Shown here: positions 31,200 to 40,288 of the stretch, piece by piece
Position numbering within the stretch: position 1 is the first letter of the stretch
Layout of the letters: every line of letters begins with the position of its first letter
Assembly: GCF_900100165.1 (NCBI RefSeq)
Contig: NZ_FNEO01000001.1
Coordinates: 434,001 to 498,000 of the forward strand
DNA: 64,000 bases
Direction: 5' to 3'
DNA from: Flavobacterium glycines
Lineage (GTDB): Bacteria; Bacteroidota; Bacteroidia; Flavobacteriales; Flavobacteriaceae
The notes under the pieces: generated by a model
Databases searched by the model: none
What the model was told of the DNA's origin: nothing
Seen by the model: the letters and a program-made list of their open reading frames with translations, nothing else
Position numbers and translations under genes: made by a program

Positions 31200-32471
31200 T
31201 TAAACTATTTCCAATGCGTTTTCAACCACTTCATAGACTTTTTGCAATTGTGCATCAGTAATAATATAAGGCGGTAAAATGTAAACAATATTTCCTACCG
31301 GACGCAGAATGATTCCGTTTTCAATAAAGAAATTATAGAGTTTGGTACGCATGGTTCCGTAATAAGTTTCTTCGTTTTCTTTTCTTATTTCCAATGCAAA
31401 AATAGTCCCTAAAACCCTTGTTGCAATTACCTTTGGATGATTCTTAATACTTTCCTGAAACACCAAGTGATTCGCATTTACTCTTACCAAATTCGCCTGC
31501 ATTTCTGGAGTTTGCAACAACTCAAAACTCGCTAAAGCAGCTGCACAACCCGTTGGATTAGCCGTAAATGTATGTCCGTGAAACAAGGCTTTATTGATAT
31601 CATCATCATAAAAAGCATCAAATATTTCCTGTGTAAAAGTAGTAATCGCCATCGGAATTGTTCCGCCTGTCAAGGCTTTAGACAAACACATCATATCAGG
31701 AATTTGTTGACAATAATCCATCGCAAAAGTTTTTCCCGTTTTACCAAAACCAGTCATGACTTCATCAGCAATAGTCAAGACATTATTTGCTGCACAAATT
31801 TGGATTAACTCATCCAATGCTTCTGGTTCATACATCACCATTCCGGCTGCTCCTTGCACCAGAGGTTCAAAGATAAAACCCGCACAATTGTACTCCCGAA
31901 TCACTTTTTTCAAAGCATCAAAACTGGCTTGCTCCTTACCTTTTACAGGAACAGGAATACGTACCACATCAATAAACATTCCTTGAAAGGCCTGCGTATA
32001 AAACGAAATTCCGCTGGCTGCCATAGCCGCAAAAGTATCACCATGAAAAGCATCTTCAAAAGCAATAATCGTAGTTCTCTTTTCGCCTTTATTGAAGAAA
32101 AACTGTAAAGCTACTTTTATAGCCACTTCCACCGAAGTAGAACCGTTATCCGAAAAGAATATTTTTTGTTGATTTTCAGGTAAAATTTGCATCAGCTTTT
32201 CAGCCAAAACTACGGCTGGTTCATGAGTAAACCCACCAAAAAGCACGTGTTCCAAAGTCGTTAATTGCTTATAAATCGCATCGGCAATAAATTTATTGGA
32301 ATGTCCAAAAGGATTCACCCACCACGAAGCAATTGCATCGATATATTCTTTGTTGTTTTCGTCCCAAAGCAAAGCTCCCTGACCTTTTGTAATAGCTATA
32401 GGAGTTTGAGCAGTTTTATGTTGCGTATAAGGATGCCAAAGGTATTGACTGTCTTTTTCGATTAAGTTCAT
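31200..32471 (-). CDS. bioA: Adenosylmethionine-8-amino-7-oxononanoate aminotransferase
   Basis: PLP enzyme that turns 8-amino-7-oxononanoate into 7,8-diaminopelargonate using SAM as amino donor. 423 residues, normal length. The PLP lysine is Lys265 in LSKALTGGTIPMA, the cofactor Asp is Asp236 in IADEVMTGFGKTG, and the N-terminal HPYTQ and SWWVNPFGH motifs are typical of BioA. Second or third gene of the operon, 110 bases downstream of bioD. Confidence 0.97.
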   Translation of the reverse strand: MNLIEKDSQYLWHPYTQHKTAQTPIAITKGQGALLWDENNKEYIDAIASWWVNPFGHSNKFIADAIYKQLTTLEHVLFGGFTHEPAVVLAEKLMQILPENQQKIFFSDNGSTSVEVAIKVALQFFFNKGEKRTTIIAFEDAFHGDTFAAMAASGISFYTQAFQGMFIDVVRIPVPVKGKEQASFDALKKVIREYNCAGFIFEPLVQGAAGMVMYEPEALDELIQICAANNVLTIADEVMTGFGKTGKTFAMDYCQQIPDMMCLSKALTGGTIPMAITTFTQEIFDAFYDDDINKALFHGHTFTANPTGCAAALASFELLQTPEMQANLVRVNANHLVFQESIKNHPKVIATRVLGTIFALEIRKENEETYYGTMRTKLYNFFIENGIILRPVGNIVYILPPYIITDAQLQKVYEVVENALEIV

Positions 32472-32482
32472 GTGTTAAGAAT

Positions 32483-32580
32483 ATAGAGAATAGAAAATAG
32501 AGAATAGAAAAAAGACTAAACGCTATAATTTTCGACAAAGATAAGAAAGTCTATTCTCTTTATTCTATACTCTATTTTCT
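32483..32580. repeat. Long inverted repeat between bioD and bioA
   Basis: AGAGAATAGAAAATAGAG repeats rightward into AATAGAAAAAAGACT, and 32547-32580 reads as its approximate reverse complement (AGTCTATTCTCTTTATTCTA, then TACTCTATTTTCT). The transcript would fold into a hairpin with arms of about 33 bases. It differs from the AACCGCAAAG element. Confidence 0.65.
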
Positions 32581-32581
32581 G

Positions 32582-33199
32582 CTATAAATTCATTAATTTT
32601 TCCCGAAACAAATCGGCATATTCCCAAATTACATTTTGATCAAAATAGGGTTCTTCCTCAATTCTTCCAATGCAATTAATTCCGGTTTTTTTCAAAATTA
32701 TAGATTCTGTTGCTTGATTTTCTTTTCCGTTAAAAAGAATCCCAGCTATAGCGATTTTTCTATTTTGTAATGCTTCAATTGTGAGCAATGTATGATTAAT
32801 ACTTCCCAAATAATGACGGGAAACTACAATTACTTTATAATCAGGTTTTATTAAATCAATGACACAATCGGTATCATTCAATGGGACAAATATCCCTCCT
32901 GCCCCTTCAACCACAAGATTATTGTTAGTAACCGGCTCTGTTATTTTTTTTAAATCAATAACAATATTATCCAATTCGGCAGCCAAATGTGGACTAGCCG
33001 GAGTGTTTAAAGCATAACTATTCGGATGAATTACAGTCTTATCATTAGACAAATAGGCTTTTATTTTATGACTATCTGAAGTAGCTAAATCACCAGCCTG
33101 AACGGGCTTCCAGTAATCTGCTTCTAATGCTTCTGTTATAATTGCTGAGGCAATCGTTTTACCTACATCGGTTCCAATTCCTGTTATAAATAATTTCAT
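32582..33199 (-). CDS. bioD: Dethiobiotin synthetase
   Basis: 205 residues. ATP-dependent carboxylase that closes the ureido ring of dethiobiotin. The Walker A loop is GIGTDVGKT at 7-15, with YWKPVQAG at 30-37 and VEGAGGIFVPL near 98-108. Lies between bioF (52 bases upstream) and bioA. Confidence 0.96.
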   Translation of the reverse strand: MKLFITGIGTDVGKTIASAIITEALEADYWKPVQAGDLATSDSHKIKAYLSNDKTVIHPNSYALNTPASPHLAAELDNIVIDLKKITEPVTNNNLVVEGAGGIFVPLNDTDCVIDLIKPDYKVIVVSRHYLGSINHTLLTIEALQNRKIAIAGILFNGKENQATESIILKKTGINCIGRIEEEPYFDQNVIWEYADLFREKLMNL

Positions 33200-33208
33200 A
33201 ATTTGGGT

Positions 33209-33248
33209 TTAACCGCAAAGTTCGCAAAGAAAGCGCAAAGTTCACAGA
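33209..33248. repeat. Solo arm of the AACCGCAAAG repeat between bioF and bioD
   Basis: TTTAACCGCAAAGTTCGCAA followed by AGAAAGCGCAAAGTTCACAG fills nearly the whole bioF-bioD gap. It has no inverted partner nearby. Confidence 0.55.
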
Positions 33249-33251
33249 GAA

Positions 33252-34397
33252 TTAACTTTTAAAAACCAATTCGCTCAACAACTGTAAAACATTTGAGATT
33301 TCATCCTTTGAATTAAAAGCATGCAAACAAAATCGTAATCGTTCCTGTCCTTCCGGAACAGTTGGCGAAAGTATGGGTTTGACATCAAACTCTTTTTCCT
33401 GAAGTTGTTTAGCAATCCATTTCACTTTTTCATTTCCTGGAATAATCGCCGACTGAATTGCCGATTTACTGCGAACAAATATTGGCTTTAAACCCAATAA
33501 ATTCTTTTGCTGATTAAAATGAATGATATTTTCTCTTAACAAATGAATGTTGTTTTTTTCGGTTTCCAAATGCTGATAAGCAACTAAAATTGTGGCAACA
33601 GAATGAGGAGAAAGTCCTGTTGTATAAATAAAACTTCGGGCAAAATTGACCAAATAGTTTTTTAATTCTTCAGAACCTAAGATTGCAGCTCCATGACATC
33701 CCAATCCTTTCCCAAAAGTCATAATTCGGGCAAAAACCTTATCCTGTAAGCCAAACTGCTGAACTAATCCTGATCCGTTTATACCAAAAACACCTAAAGC
33801 ATGCGCTTCGTCAAAAACTAAATAACAACCGTATTTTTCAGAAACAGTAATCAGCTCTTCTATATTTGGGCAATCACCATCCATAGAGAAAACACTTTCG
33901 GTAACAATATAAATGGTTGATGGTTTGAATTTCAGAATCAATCTTTCTAAATCTTCAAAATCGTTGTGTTTAAACTTATAGGATTTAGCATTAGACATCG
34001 AAATTCCGTCACGAATGGAAGCATGACTTAATTCATCGTATAAAATAATGTCGTTTCGCTGTGGCACAGCACTAAAAAAACCCACATTGGCATCATAACC
34101 CGAATTAAAAATTAATGCCGATTCTGATTGATGAAATTGAGCAATAAAATTCTCCGTTGCACTATACAAATTATGATTCCCAGAAAGCAATCGCGAACCT
34201 GTAGCTCCGTTTTGAGTATAGCCATTATCAACTAAATACTGATGGGTTTGATTAAAAATCAACTCTGACTTTGAAAAACCAAGATAATCATTGGAAGAAA
34301 AATCGATTAAATCTAAAGTTGAATTGAGTTTTCTAAGAGAATTGTTATTTTCTCTGTTTTTCAATTTCATATAAAGATTTAATGGCAATTTTTTCAT
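33252..34397 (-). CDS. bioF: 8-amino-7-oxononanoate synthase
   Basis: 381 residues from the ATG at 34397 (the in-frame TTG three codons upstream overlaps a -7 box). PLP enzyme that condenses pimeloyl-ACP/CoA with alanine. The PLP lysine is Lys230 in MTFGKGLGCHG; also seen are SSNDYLGFS, GSRLLSGNHNLY and FDEAHALGVFG. First gene of the operon. 2-amino-3-ketobutyrate ligase is the nearest alternative family, but the operon with bioD and bioA settles it. Confidence 0.95.
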   Translation of the reverse strand: MKKLPLNLYMKLKNRENNNSLRKLNSTLDLIDFSSNDYLGFSKSELIFNQTHQYLVDNGYTQNGATGSRLLSGNHNLYSATENFIAQFHQSESALIFNSGYDANVGFFSAVPQRNDIILYDELSHASIRDGISMSNAKSYKFKHNDFEDLERLILKFKPSTIYIVTESVFSMDGDCPNIEELITVSEKYGCYLVFDEAHALGVFGINGSGLVQQFGLQDKVFARIMTFGKGLGCHGAAILGSEELKNYLVNFARSFIYTTGLSPHSVATILVAYQHLETEKNNIHLLRENIIHFNQQKNLLGLKPIFVRSKSAIQSAIIPGNEKVKWIAKQLQEKEFDVKPILSPTVPEGQERLRFCLHAFNSKDEISNVLQLLSELVFKS

Positions 34398-34403
34398 AGA
34401 AGA

Positions 34404-34411
34404 CAAAAATA
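34404..34411 (-). promoter_or_regulatory. -7 box of the bioF operon
   Basis: TATTTTTG on the minus strand lies 6 bases before the bioF ATG, which would make the message nearly leaderless. No TTG at -33. No biotin-repressor palindrome was seen. Confidence 0.4.
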
Positions 34412-34635
34412 AGTATCTTTTTTGATTTTTGTATTTTAAGAAAAATTTGTTTTTGTTTTAATCATTAAAAAAACGGTAAAAGAATTAGCTAAAAACTTAA
34501 AATTCACTTGTTATTTTTAAACAAACTATTTGTTTCGAAAACGTTTTAGATAGGATATACTGTTAACAAAACGTTAATATAGATAAAAAAAGAACTAAAA
34601 AATGTTCCTTTATCCGCCTTTTTCTACCGAACCAC

Positions 34636-35172
34636 ATGAAACAAATTGTTTATTTATTCTTATTTGTAACATTGTTTTACAATGCCTTAGGGCATTATCT
34701 GATATTTTCTTTTCAGGAAGAACAGGAATGGATAAGTGCAATGGAAAAAAGTAAAGATGAAGAATTCCAAGTCCTAGAATTAAATGCCTCATTATACTCA
34801 TTCATTGAAGATACTGATTTTGAATATGTAAACGAAAATGTGATAATTGAAAATAAAAGTTATCATATCTTCAAAAAAAGAATTCAAAATAACATATTGA
34901 GTCTCTATTATTTACCCAATTCTTATGGTGATGTAATTGGTAAAAACTTAAATGAAATTGTAGATAATCAATTATTTAATTGTAGTTCTAAAGATTCTCC
35001 GGTAAAAAGATTATTGAAATCATTTTTGAAAGATTATATACCAAATACTTCTTTTTCTACTAATTTTTCAATCGATAATAATTGGGACACAAAACAGTGT
35101 TTCACATTATTAAACACTACGTTGCATTCAGGTTATTTGATTGGGCTAAGCCCTCCTCCTGAATTGATCTAA
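34636..35172 (+). CDS. Hypothetical protein with N-terminal hydrophobic segment
   Basis: 178 residues. A hydrophobic stretch at about 4-28 (IVYLFLFVTLFYNALGHYLIF) could be a signal peptide or anchor; the rest is hydrophilic with scattered Asn and Ser and ends in SPPPELI. Proteins with a similar start (YNALGxY) and Pro-rich end precede transport genes in other Bacteroidota, from memory, but I do not recognise a named family. No promoter match upstream; the gap 34412-34635 is AT-rich with no gene. Confidence 0.65.
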   Translation: MKQIVYLFLFVTLFYNALGHYLIFSFQEEQEWISAMEKSKDEEFQVLELNASLYSFIEDTDFEYVNENVIIENKSYHIFKKRIQNNILSLYYLPNSYGDVIGKNLNEIVDNQLFNCSSKDSPVKRLLKSFLKDYIPNTSFSTNFSIDNNWDTKQCFTLLNTTLHSGYLIGLSPPPELI

Positions 35173-35212
35173 TTTTATCCTCATTTCGGTGTTATTTAGT
35201 TGAATTGACTTA

Positions 35213-35437
35213 TTGCCATAATTTGGCAAGTTAGGTTAAATGACTCTATGAATATAGTTTCCAAATACTATGATAGGTACATTTAATCTTGTTCAATTTG
35301 ACTTGAACTCTTATGTCTAAATTTTCATAGTAAGAATCGCACATAGGAGTAAATAGTATTCCCGAATAATTTTATCCAGGGCATTTATAAATGCCGATCT
35401 ATTTAATGCATTTCTTTTTGATGTATCAATCAAAAAG
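35213..35437. promoter_or_regulatory. Palindrome-rich intergenic region upstream of the barrel gene
   Basis: The 297-base gap holds three inverted repeats: TTGCCA/TGGCAA at 35213-35229; a perfect 16-base palindrome GGCATTTATAAATGCC at 35380-35395; and CTTTTTGAT/ATCAAAAAG at 35414-35437, 33 bases before the next ATG. None has a following T-run, so operators or mRNA structures are more likely than terminators. No transcription regulator is encoded nearby. Confidence 0.5.
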
Positions 35438-35469
35438 TCATGTATAATATCAATTTATAAAAATTAAAA

Positions 35470-36414
35470 ATGAAGAAATTATACTTAAGCTGTATTCTGT
35501 TAATACCACTATTTATGAGCTCACAAACAGATATTGATGGCATTATGATGAGCAAAAACAATTTTTGTGTTGGAACTGTTTACCAGTATAGTAGCTGGGA
35601 TAAGTATTGGGAAGGTACTTTTAAAAGAGAAAATTTAAATCTCGGTACTGTTTCTACAAAAAGCATAGGACTAATGGGTAACTATGGTCTTTCGGATAAA
35701 CTTAATATTCTCTTTAGTCTGCCTTATGTTGAGACTAATGCTTCTGCCGGCACCATGAAAGGACAGAAAGGAATTCAAGACTTAACTCTTACCGTAAAAT
35801 ATGTCCCTTTCGAAAAAAAAATAGGTCATACAACTTATTCATTATATGCGCTTGGAAGTTTTTCTGTTCCTGTTACTGATTACGCTGCGGATTATTTGCC
35901 ATTAAGTCTTGGTTTAAAAAGCAAAACAGCTTCGCTACGATTAATGGGTGATGTTCAGTCAGGTAACTTCTTTTCTACATTATCTGCTGCTTATATTAAA
36001 AGAGCCAATATAACTATTGACAGAAATTCATATTATACAAATAATGAAGTGCATTATACAAATGAAGTAGCTATGCCCGATGCCATTTCTGTAAACTTTA
36101 GATTTGGTTATCGCTCCAACCGATTAATTGCAGAAGCAATTATAGATAGCTGGACCACACAAGCTGGGGGTTTTGACATCACAAAAAACAACATGCCTTT
36201 TCCCAGCAATACCATGAATGCATTGAAATTAGGTCTGAATACAAAATACACCCTAAAAAGAATTCCTGAACTGGCTGTTGTTGGGGGGTATAATTTCGTA
36301 ACCGAAGGAAGAAATATAGGGAAATCAACTGCTATTTATGGCGGTTTATTCTATGTTATTAATTTTAAAAAAACTGAACACGATGAAAAATGTACTACAA
36401 AAACTTGTAAATAA
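35470..36414 (+). CDS. Outer-membrane beta-barrel protein
   Basis: 314 residues with a signal peptide ending near LFMSSQ. The body is a series of alternating amphipathic strands typical of a barrel (KLNILFSLPYVET, DLTLTVKYVPFEK, LRLMGDVQSGNFFSTLSAAYIKR in part, TAIYGGLFYVINF). It resembles transporter-type barrels in Bacteroidota; substrate unknown. The end overlaps the next gene by 32 bases, so the two are translationally coupled and probably work together. Confidence 0.75.
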   Translation: MKKLYLSCILLIPLFMSSQTDIDGIMMSKNNFCVGTVYQYSSWDKYWEGTFKRENLNLGTVSTKSIGLMGNYGLSDKLNILFSLPYVETNASAGTMKGQKGIQDLTLTVKYVPFEKKIGHTTYSLYALGSFSVPVTDYAADYLPLSLGLKSKTASLRLMGDVQSGNFFSTLSAAYIKRANITIDRNSYYTNNEVHYTNEVAMPDAISVNFRFGYRSNRLIAEAIIDSWTTQAGGFDITKNNMPFPSNTMNALKLGLNTKYTLKRIPELAVVGGYNFVTEGRNIGKSTAIYGGLFYVINFKKTEHDEKCTTKTCK

Positions 36415-37939
36415 AAGTCTTTTCGTTTTGTTATTTGCATTCAGCTATTCTTGTAGTAATGACATAACAGAACGTAATGAAAATTTCACAAAATTAAATC
36501 CTTCCAATACTGATGAAGCTGCAGGTAAATGGAAAACATACCTTTTGACTACACCTGATGAATTTTCTTTAGATGTCCCGATAGCTACAAACACAGCAGC
36601 ATACACGAGAGAAATCAACGAAATAAAAAGCTTTCAAGCTAATATAACTAGTGAACAAAAACGGATTATTAACTATTGGGCTGCTGGAGGTGTATTACGA
36701 TGGAATGAAATAATGAGAACTTTGGTAGCCAGACATAACCGTCCGCCATATCAAAATGAAGATGGAACTTATCCGGCACCATCAAGTGCCAACCCTTTTG
36801 ATAATCCGCAATTTCCATTTTCTAATCCTCCGTATGCTGCCAGAGCTTATGCTTATGTAAGTGCGGCTCAATATGATGCGCTAGTTGCTGCTTGGCATTA
36901 TAAAAAATTATATAACAGAGCGGCACCCTTTACTGTAGATAATAATTTACAAGTTTTAGTTCCAAAAAGTTCTTTACCTTCTTATCCATCGGAAGATGCT
37001 GTATTAGCCGGAGTCACCATTGAGTTACTAAAATTATTATTTCCAACAGAAATTGCATACATAGACGGGAAAGCTGAAGAGCAAAAACTATATCGTATCA
37101 TTAGCGGAGCCAATGTTCGTTCTGATGTAGATGCCGGAATAATACTTGGAAGAAAAATTGCAGGAAAATTTATAAACCGGGCTGCCGGTGATGGTGCCGG
37201 AGCTGCAATAGGAACTCCGGAATATTGGTCACAGTTACAAACACAAACAGCTGCAACAGGAGAAATACCATGGAAATCTCAAGAATCACCAATTAGACCA
37301 CCAATGCTTCCTTTGTTCGGAAAAGTAAAATCTTTCCTTATGTCAGCCAACGATGTTATTGCGAATCGTCCTGTTCCACCGCCTTCAACAAAATCAGAGC
37401 AGTTTGCCAAAGAATTAGCAGAAATTAAAAGATATAGCCAAAATAATTCTAAGAAAAATATGCAAATAGTAACATTTTGGGCAGATGGAGTAGGGACTTA
37501 TACTCCTCCAGGACATTGGAACGCTATAGCAGCCGAATCATTTGCAGAACAAAATTACAGCGAAGTTAGGTGGGCCAGAAACATGGCTTTATTAAACATT
37601 GCCATGATGGATGCTGCTATCAGTTGTTGGGATGCTAAATATACTTATTTTAATCCAAGACCATCACAGATAGATCCATCAATTAAAACAACTACCGGAC
37701 TTCCGAACTTTCCGTCTTATGTTTCTGGGCATTCTACTTTTAGTGGAGCTGCTTGTACTGTTTTATCTCATATTATCCCCGCTAAAGCAAAAGACTATCA
37801 AGCTATGGCCACAGAAGCATCAAACTCCAGAATGCTTGGCGCTATTCATTACCGAAGCGATTGTGAAAAAGGGCTTGAATTAGGAAAAGCTGTGGGTGCT
37901 TTTGCTGTTGCAAGAGCAATTACAGACGGAGCTGAATAA
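36383..37939 (+). CDS. PAP2-family phosphatase / vanadium haloperoxidase-like lipoprotein
   Basis: 518 residues from ATG 36383, chosen because it gives a lipoprotein signal (FAFSYSC). All three motifs of the PAP2/vanadate-binding superfamily are in the C-terminal part: KYTYFNPRP (K-x6-RP), SYVSGHS, and SRMLGAIHYRSD (SR-x5-H-x2-SD). The size and long helical N-terminal domain fit the vanadium-dependent haloperoxidase-related branch rather than small lipid phosphatases; the reaction (phosphatase or haloperoxidase) cannot be told from motifs. Coupled to the upstream barrel gene. Confidence 0.87.
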   Translation: MKNVLQKLVNKSLFVLLFAFSYSCSNDITERNENFTKLNPSNTDEAAGKWKTYLLTTPDEFSLDVPIATNTAAYTREINEIKSFQANITSEQKRIINYWAAGGVLRWNEIMRTLVARHNRPPYQNEDGTYPAPSSANPFDNPQFPFSNPPYAARAYAYVSAAQYDALVAAWHYKKLYNRAAPFTVDNNLQVLVPKSSLPSYPSEDAVLAGVTIELLKLLFPTEIAYIDGKAEEQKLYRIISGANVRSDVDAGIILGRKIAGKFINRAAGDGAGAAIGTPEYWSQLQTQTAATGEIPWKSQESPIRPPMLPLFGKVKSFLMSANDVIANRPVPPPSTKSEQFAKELAEIKRYSQNNSKKNMQIVTFWADGVGTYTPPGHWNAIAAESFAEQNYSEVRWARNMALLNIAMMDAAISCWDAKYTYFNPRPSQIDPSIKTTTGLPNFPSYVSGHSTFSGAACTVLSHIIPAKAKDYQAMATEASNSRMLGAIHYRSDCEKGLELGKAVGAFAVARAITDGAE

Positions 37940-37945
37940 TAAGAC

Positions 37946-37980
37946 AAGGCTGATTGATATTTGTTCAATTAGCCTGTTTT
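37946..37980 (+). terminator. Terminator after the PAP2 gene
   Basis: AGGCTGATTGA pairs with TCAATTAGCCT (one G-U) over a 7-base loop, followed by GTTTTA. Confidence 0.7.
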
Positions 37981-38056
37981 ATATTGTCAGTTTATAATTT
38001 TGATAACTACTAAAAAGTCTGTTATGCTTTTTTAAATATCACAAATTTTGTCCATA

Positions 38057-38087
38057 AAAAAAACGTCAAGCAATGCTTGACGTTTTT
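38057..38087 (-). terminator. Terminator after atpC
   Basis: AAAACGTCAAGCA/TGCTTGACGTTTT hairpin with A and T runs, 19 bases beyond the atpC stop codon; may work in both directions. Confidence 0.85.
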
Positions 38088-38105
38088 CTATTTACACAAA
38101 TTGTC

Positions 38106-38387
38106 TTAGTCGGCTAAAACAATTACTTTATTGTCTTTCATTTCAATAGTTCCTGAAGAAATAGCTAAAGTATAGTTTTGATCATTTACTTTCGAAAACA
38201 ACTTTGCTGATTCTTTGCTAAACTTAAAACTTGGCGCTGTAATTTTTACAGTTCCTTTTTGAAGCAAGGAAACAATTGGAGCGTGATTATTCAAAATTTG
38301 GAAACTTCCATCAACACCTGGTAAAGTTACTGATGTTATTTCTCCTTTGAATAAAGATGCCTCTGGTGATACTATTTCTAAAATCAT
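38106..38387 (-). CDS. atpC: ATP synthase epsilon subunit
   Basis: 93 residues: only the N-terminal beta-sandwich of epsilon (LEIVSPEASLFKGEITSVTLPG near the start), without the C-terminal helical hairpin that inhibits the enzyme in E. coli (139 residues). Short epsilon subunits are usual in Bacteroidota. It follows atpD after an 82-base gap filled with repeats; the other ATP synthase genes are not in the window. Confidence 0.95.
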   Translation of the reverse strand: MILEIVSPEASLFKGEITSVTLPGVDGSFQILNNHAPIVSLLQKGTVKITAPSFKFSKESAKLFSKVNDQNYTLAISSGTIEMKDNKVIVLAD

Positions 38388-38395
38388 AATTTTTT

Positions 38396-38461
38396 GAGTT
38401 ATGAATTATAAATTATGAATTATAAGTTTCGTAAAAAACTCATAACTCATAACTCATAACT
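38396..38461. repeat. Tandem and inverted short repeats between atpD and atpC
   Basis: Two 14-base units of ATGAATTATAAATT type (38401-38428) are followed by three ACTCATA units (38438-38458). GAGTTATGA at the left is the inverse of the ACTCATA block, so the transcript can form a hairpin between the two genes. Confidence 0.75.
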
Positions 38462-38469
38462 TATTTATA

Positions 38470-39984
<1,515 letters not shown>

Positions 39985-40065
39985 TTATGTATTTATTAAA
40001 CAGCTATTTAGGTTTATGAAACTTACCTTATCAAAATTCAATGAATTAGGTGTTTTTTCAGAGCG

Positions 40066-40095
40066 CAAAGATAATTTTTTAAAATAAAAAATCAA
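40066..40095 (-). promoter_or_regulatory. Canonical promoter of atpD-atpC
   Basis: On the minus strand TTG (40095-40093), a 19-base spacer and TATCTTTG (40073-40066) match the Bacteroidota consensus exactly. The leader is about 78 bases. The rest of 39982-40288 holds only this promoter and one terminator. Confidence 0.8.
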
Positions 40096-40184
40096 CAATT
40101 TTATTCAAAAAACATAAAAAAATAAAATGAGGCATAAAAACAGCCCTAAAACCGACTTTTAAAAGACGCTTTTTCCTAAAAAAC

Positions 40185-40220
40185 AAAAAATCACTTCTTT
40201 ATAAAAACAAGTGATTTTTT
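40185..40220 (-). terminator. Terminator after the TonB-dependent receptor gene
   Basis: AAAAAATCACTT pairs with AAGTGATTTTTT over a 12-base loop, 68 bases beyond the stop codon. Confidence 0.8.
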
Positions 40221-40288
40221 GTTAAGACTAATCTTCTAACATTCGCCCTAAAAACAGCAAAGATTAAAAGATAAAACTACCGACACCG

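Noticed and set aside
32483..32580. Possible riboswitch or biotin-operator in the biotin operon
   Set aside because: No recognised aptamer or BirA palindrome; it is internal to the operon and reads as a repeat.
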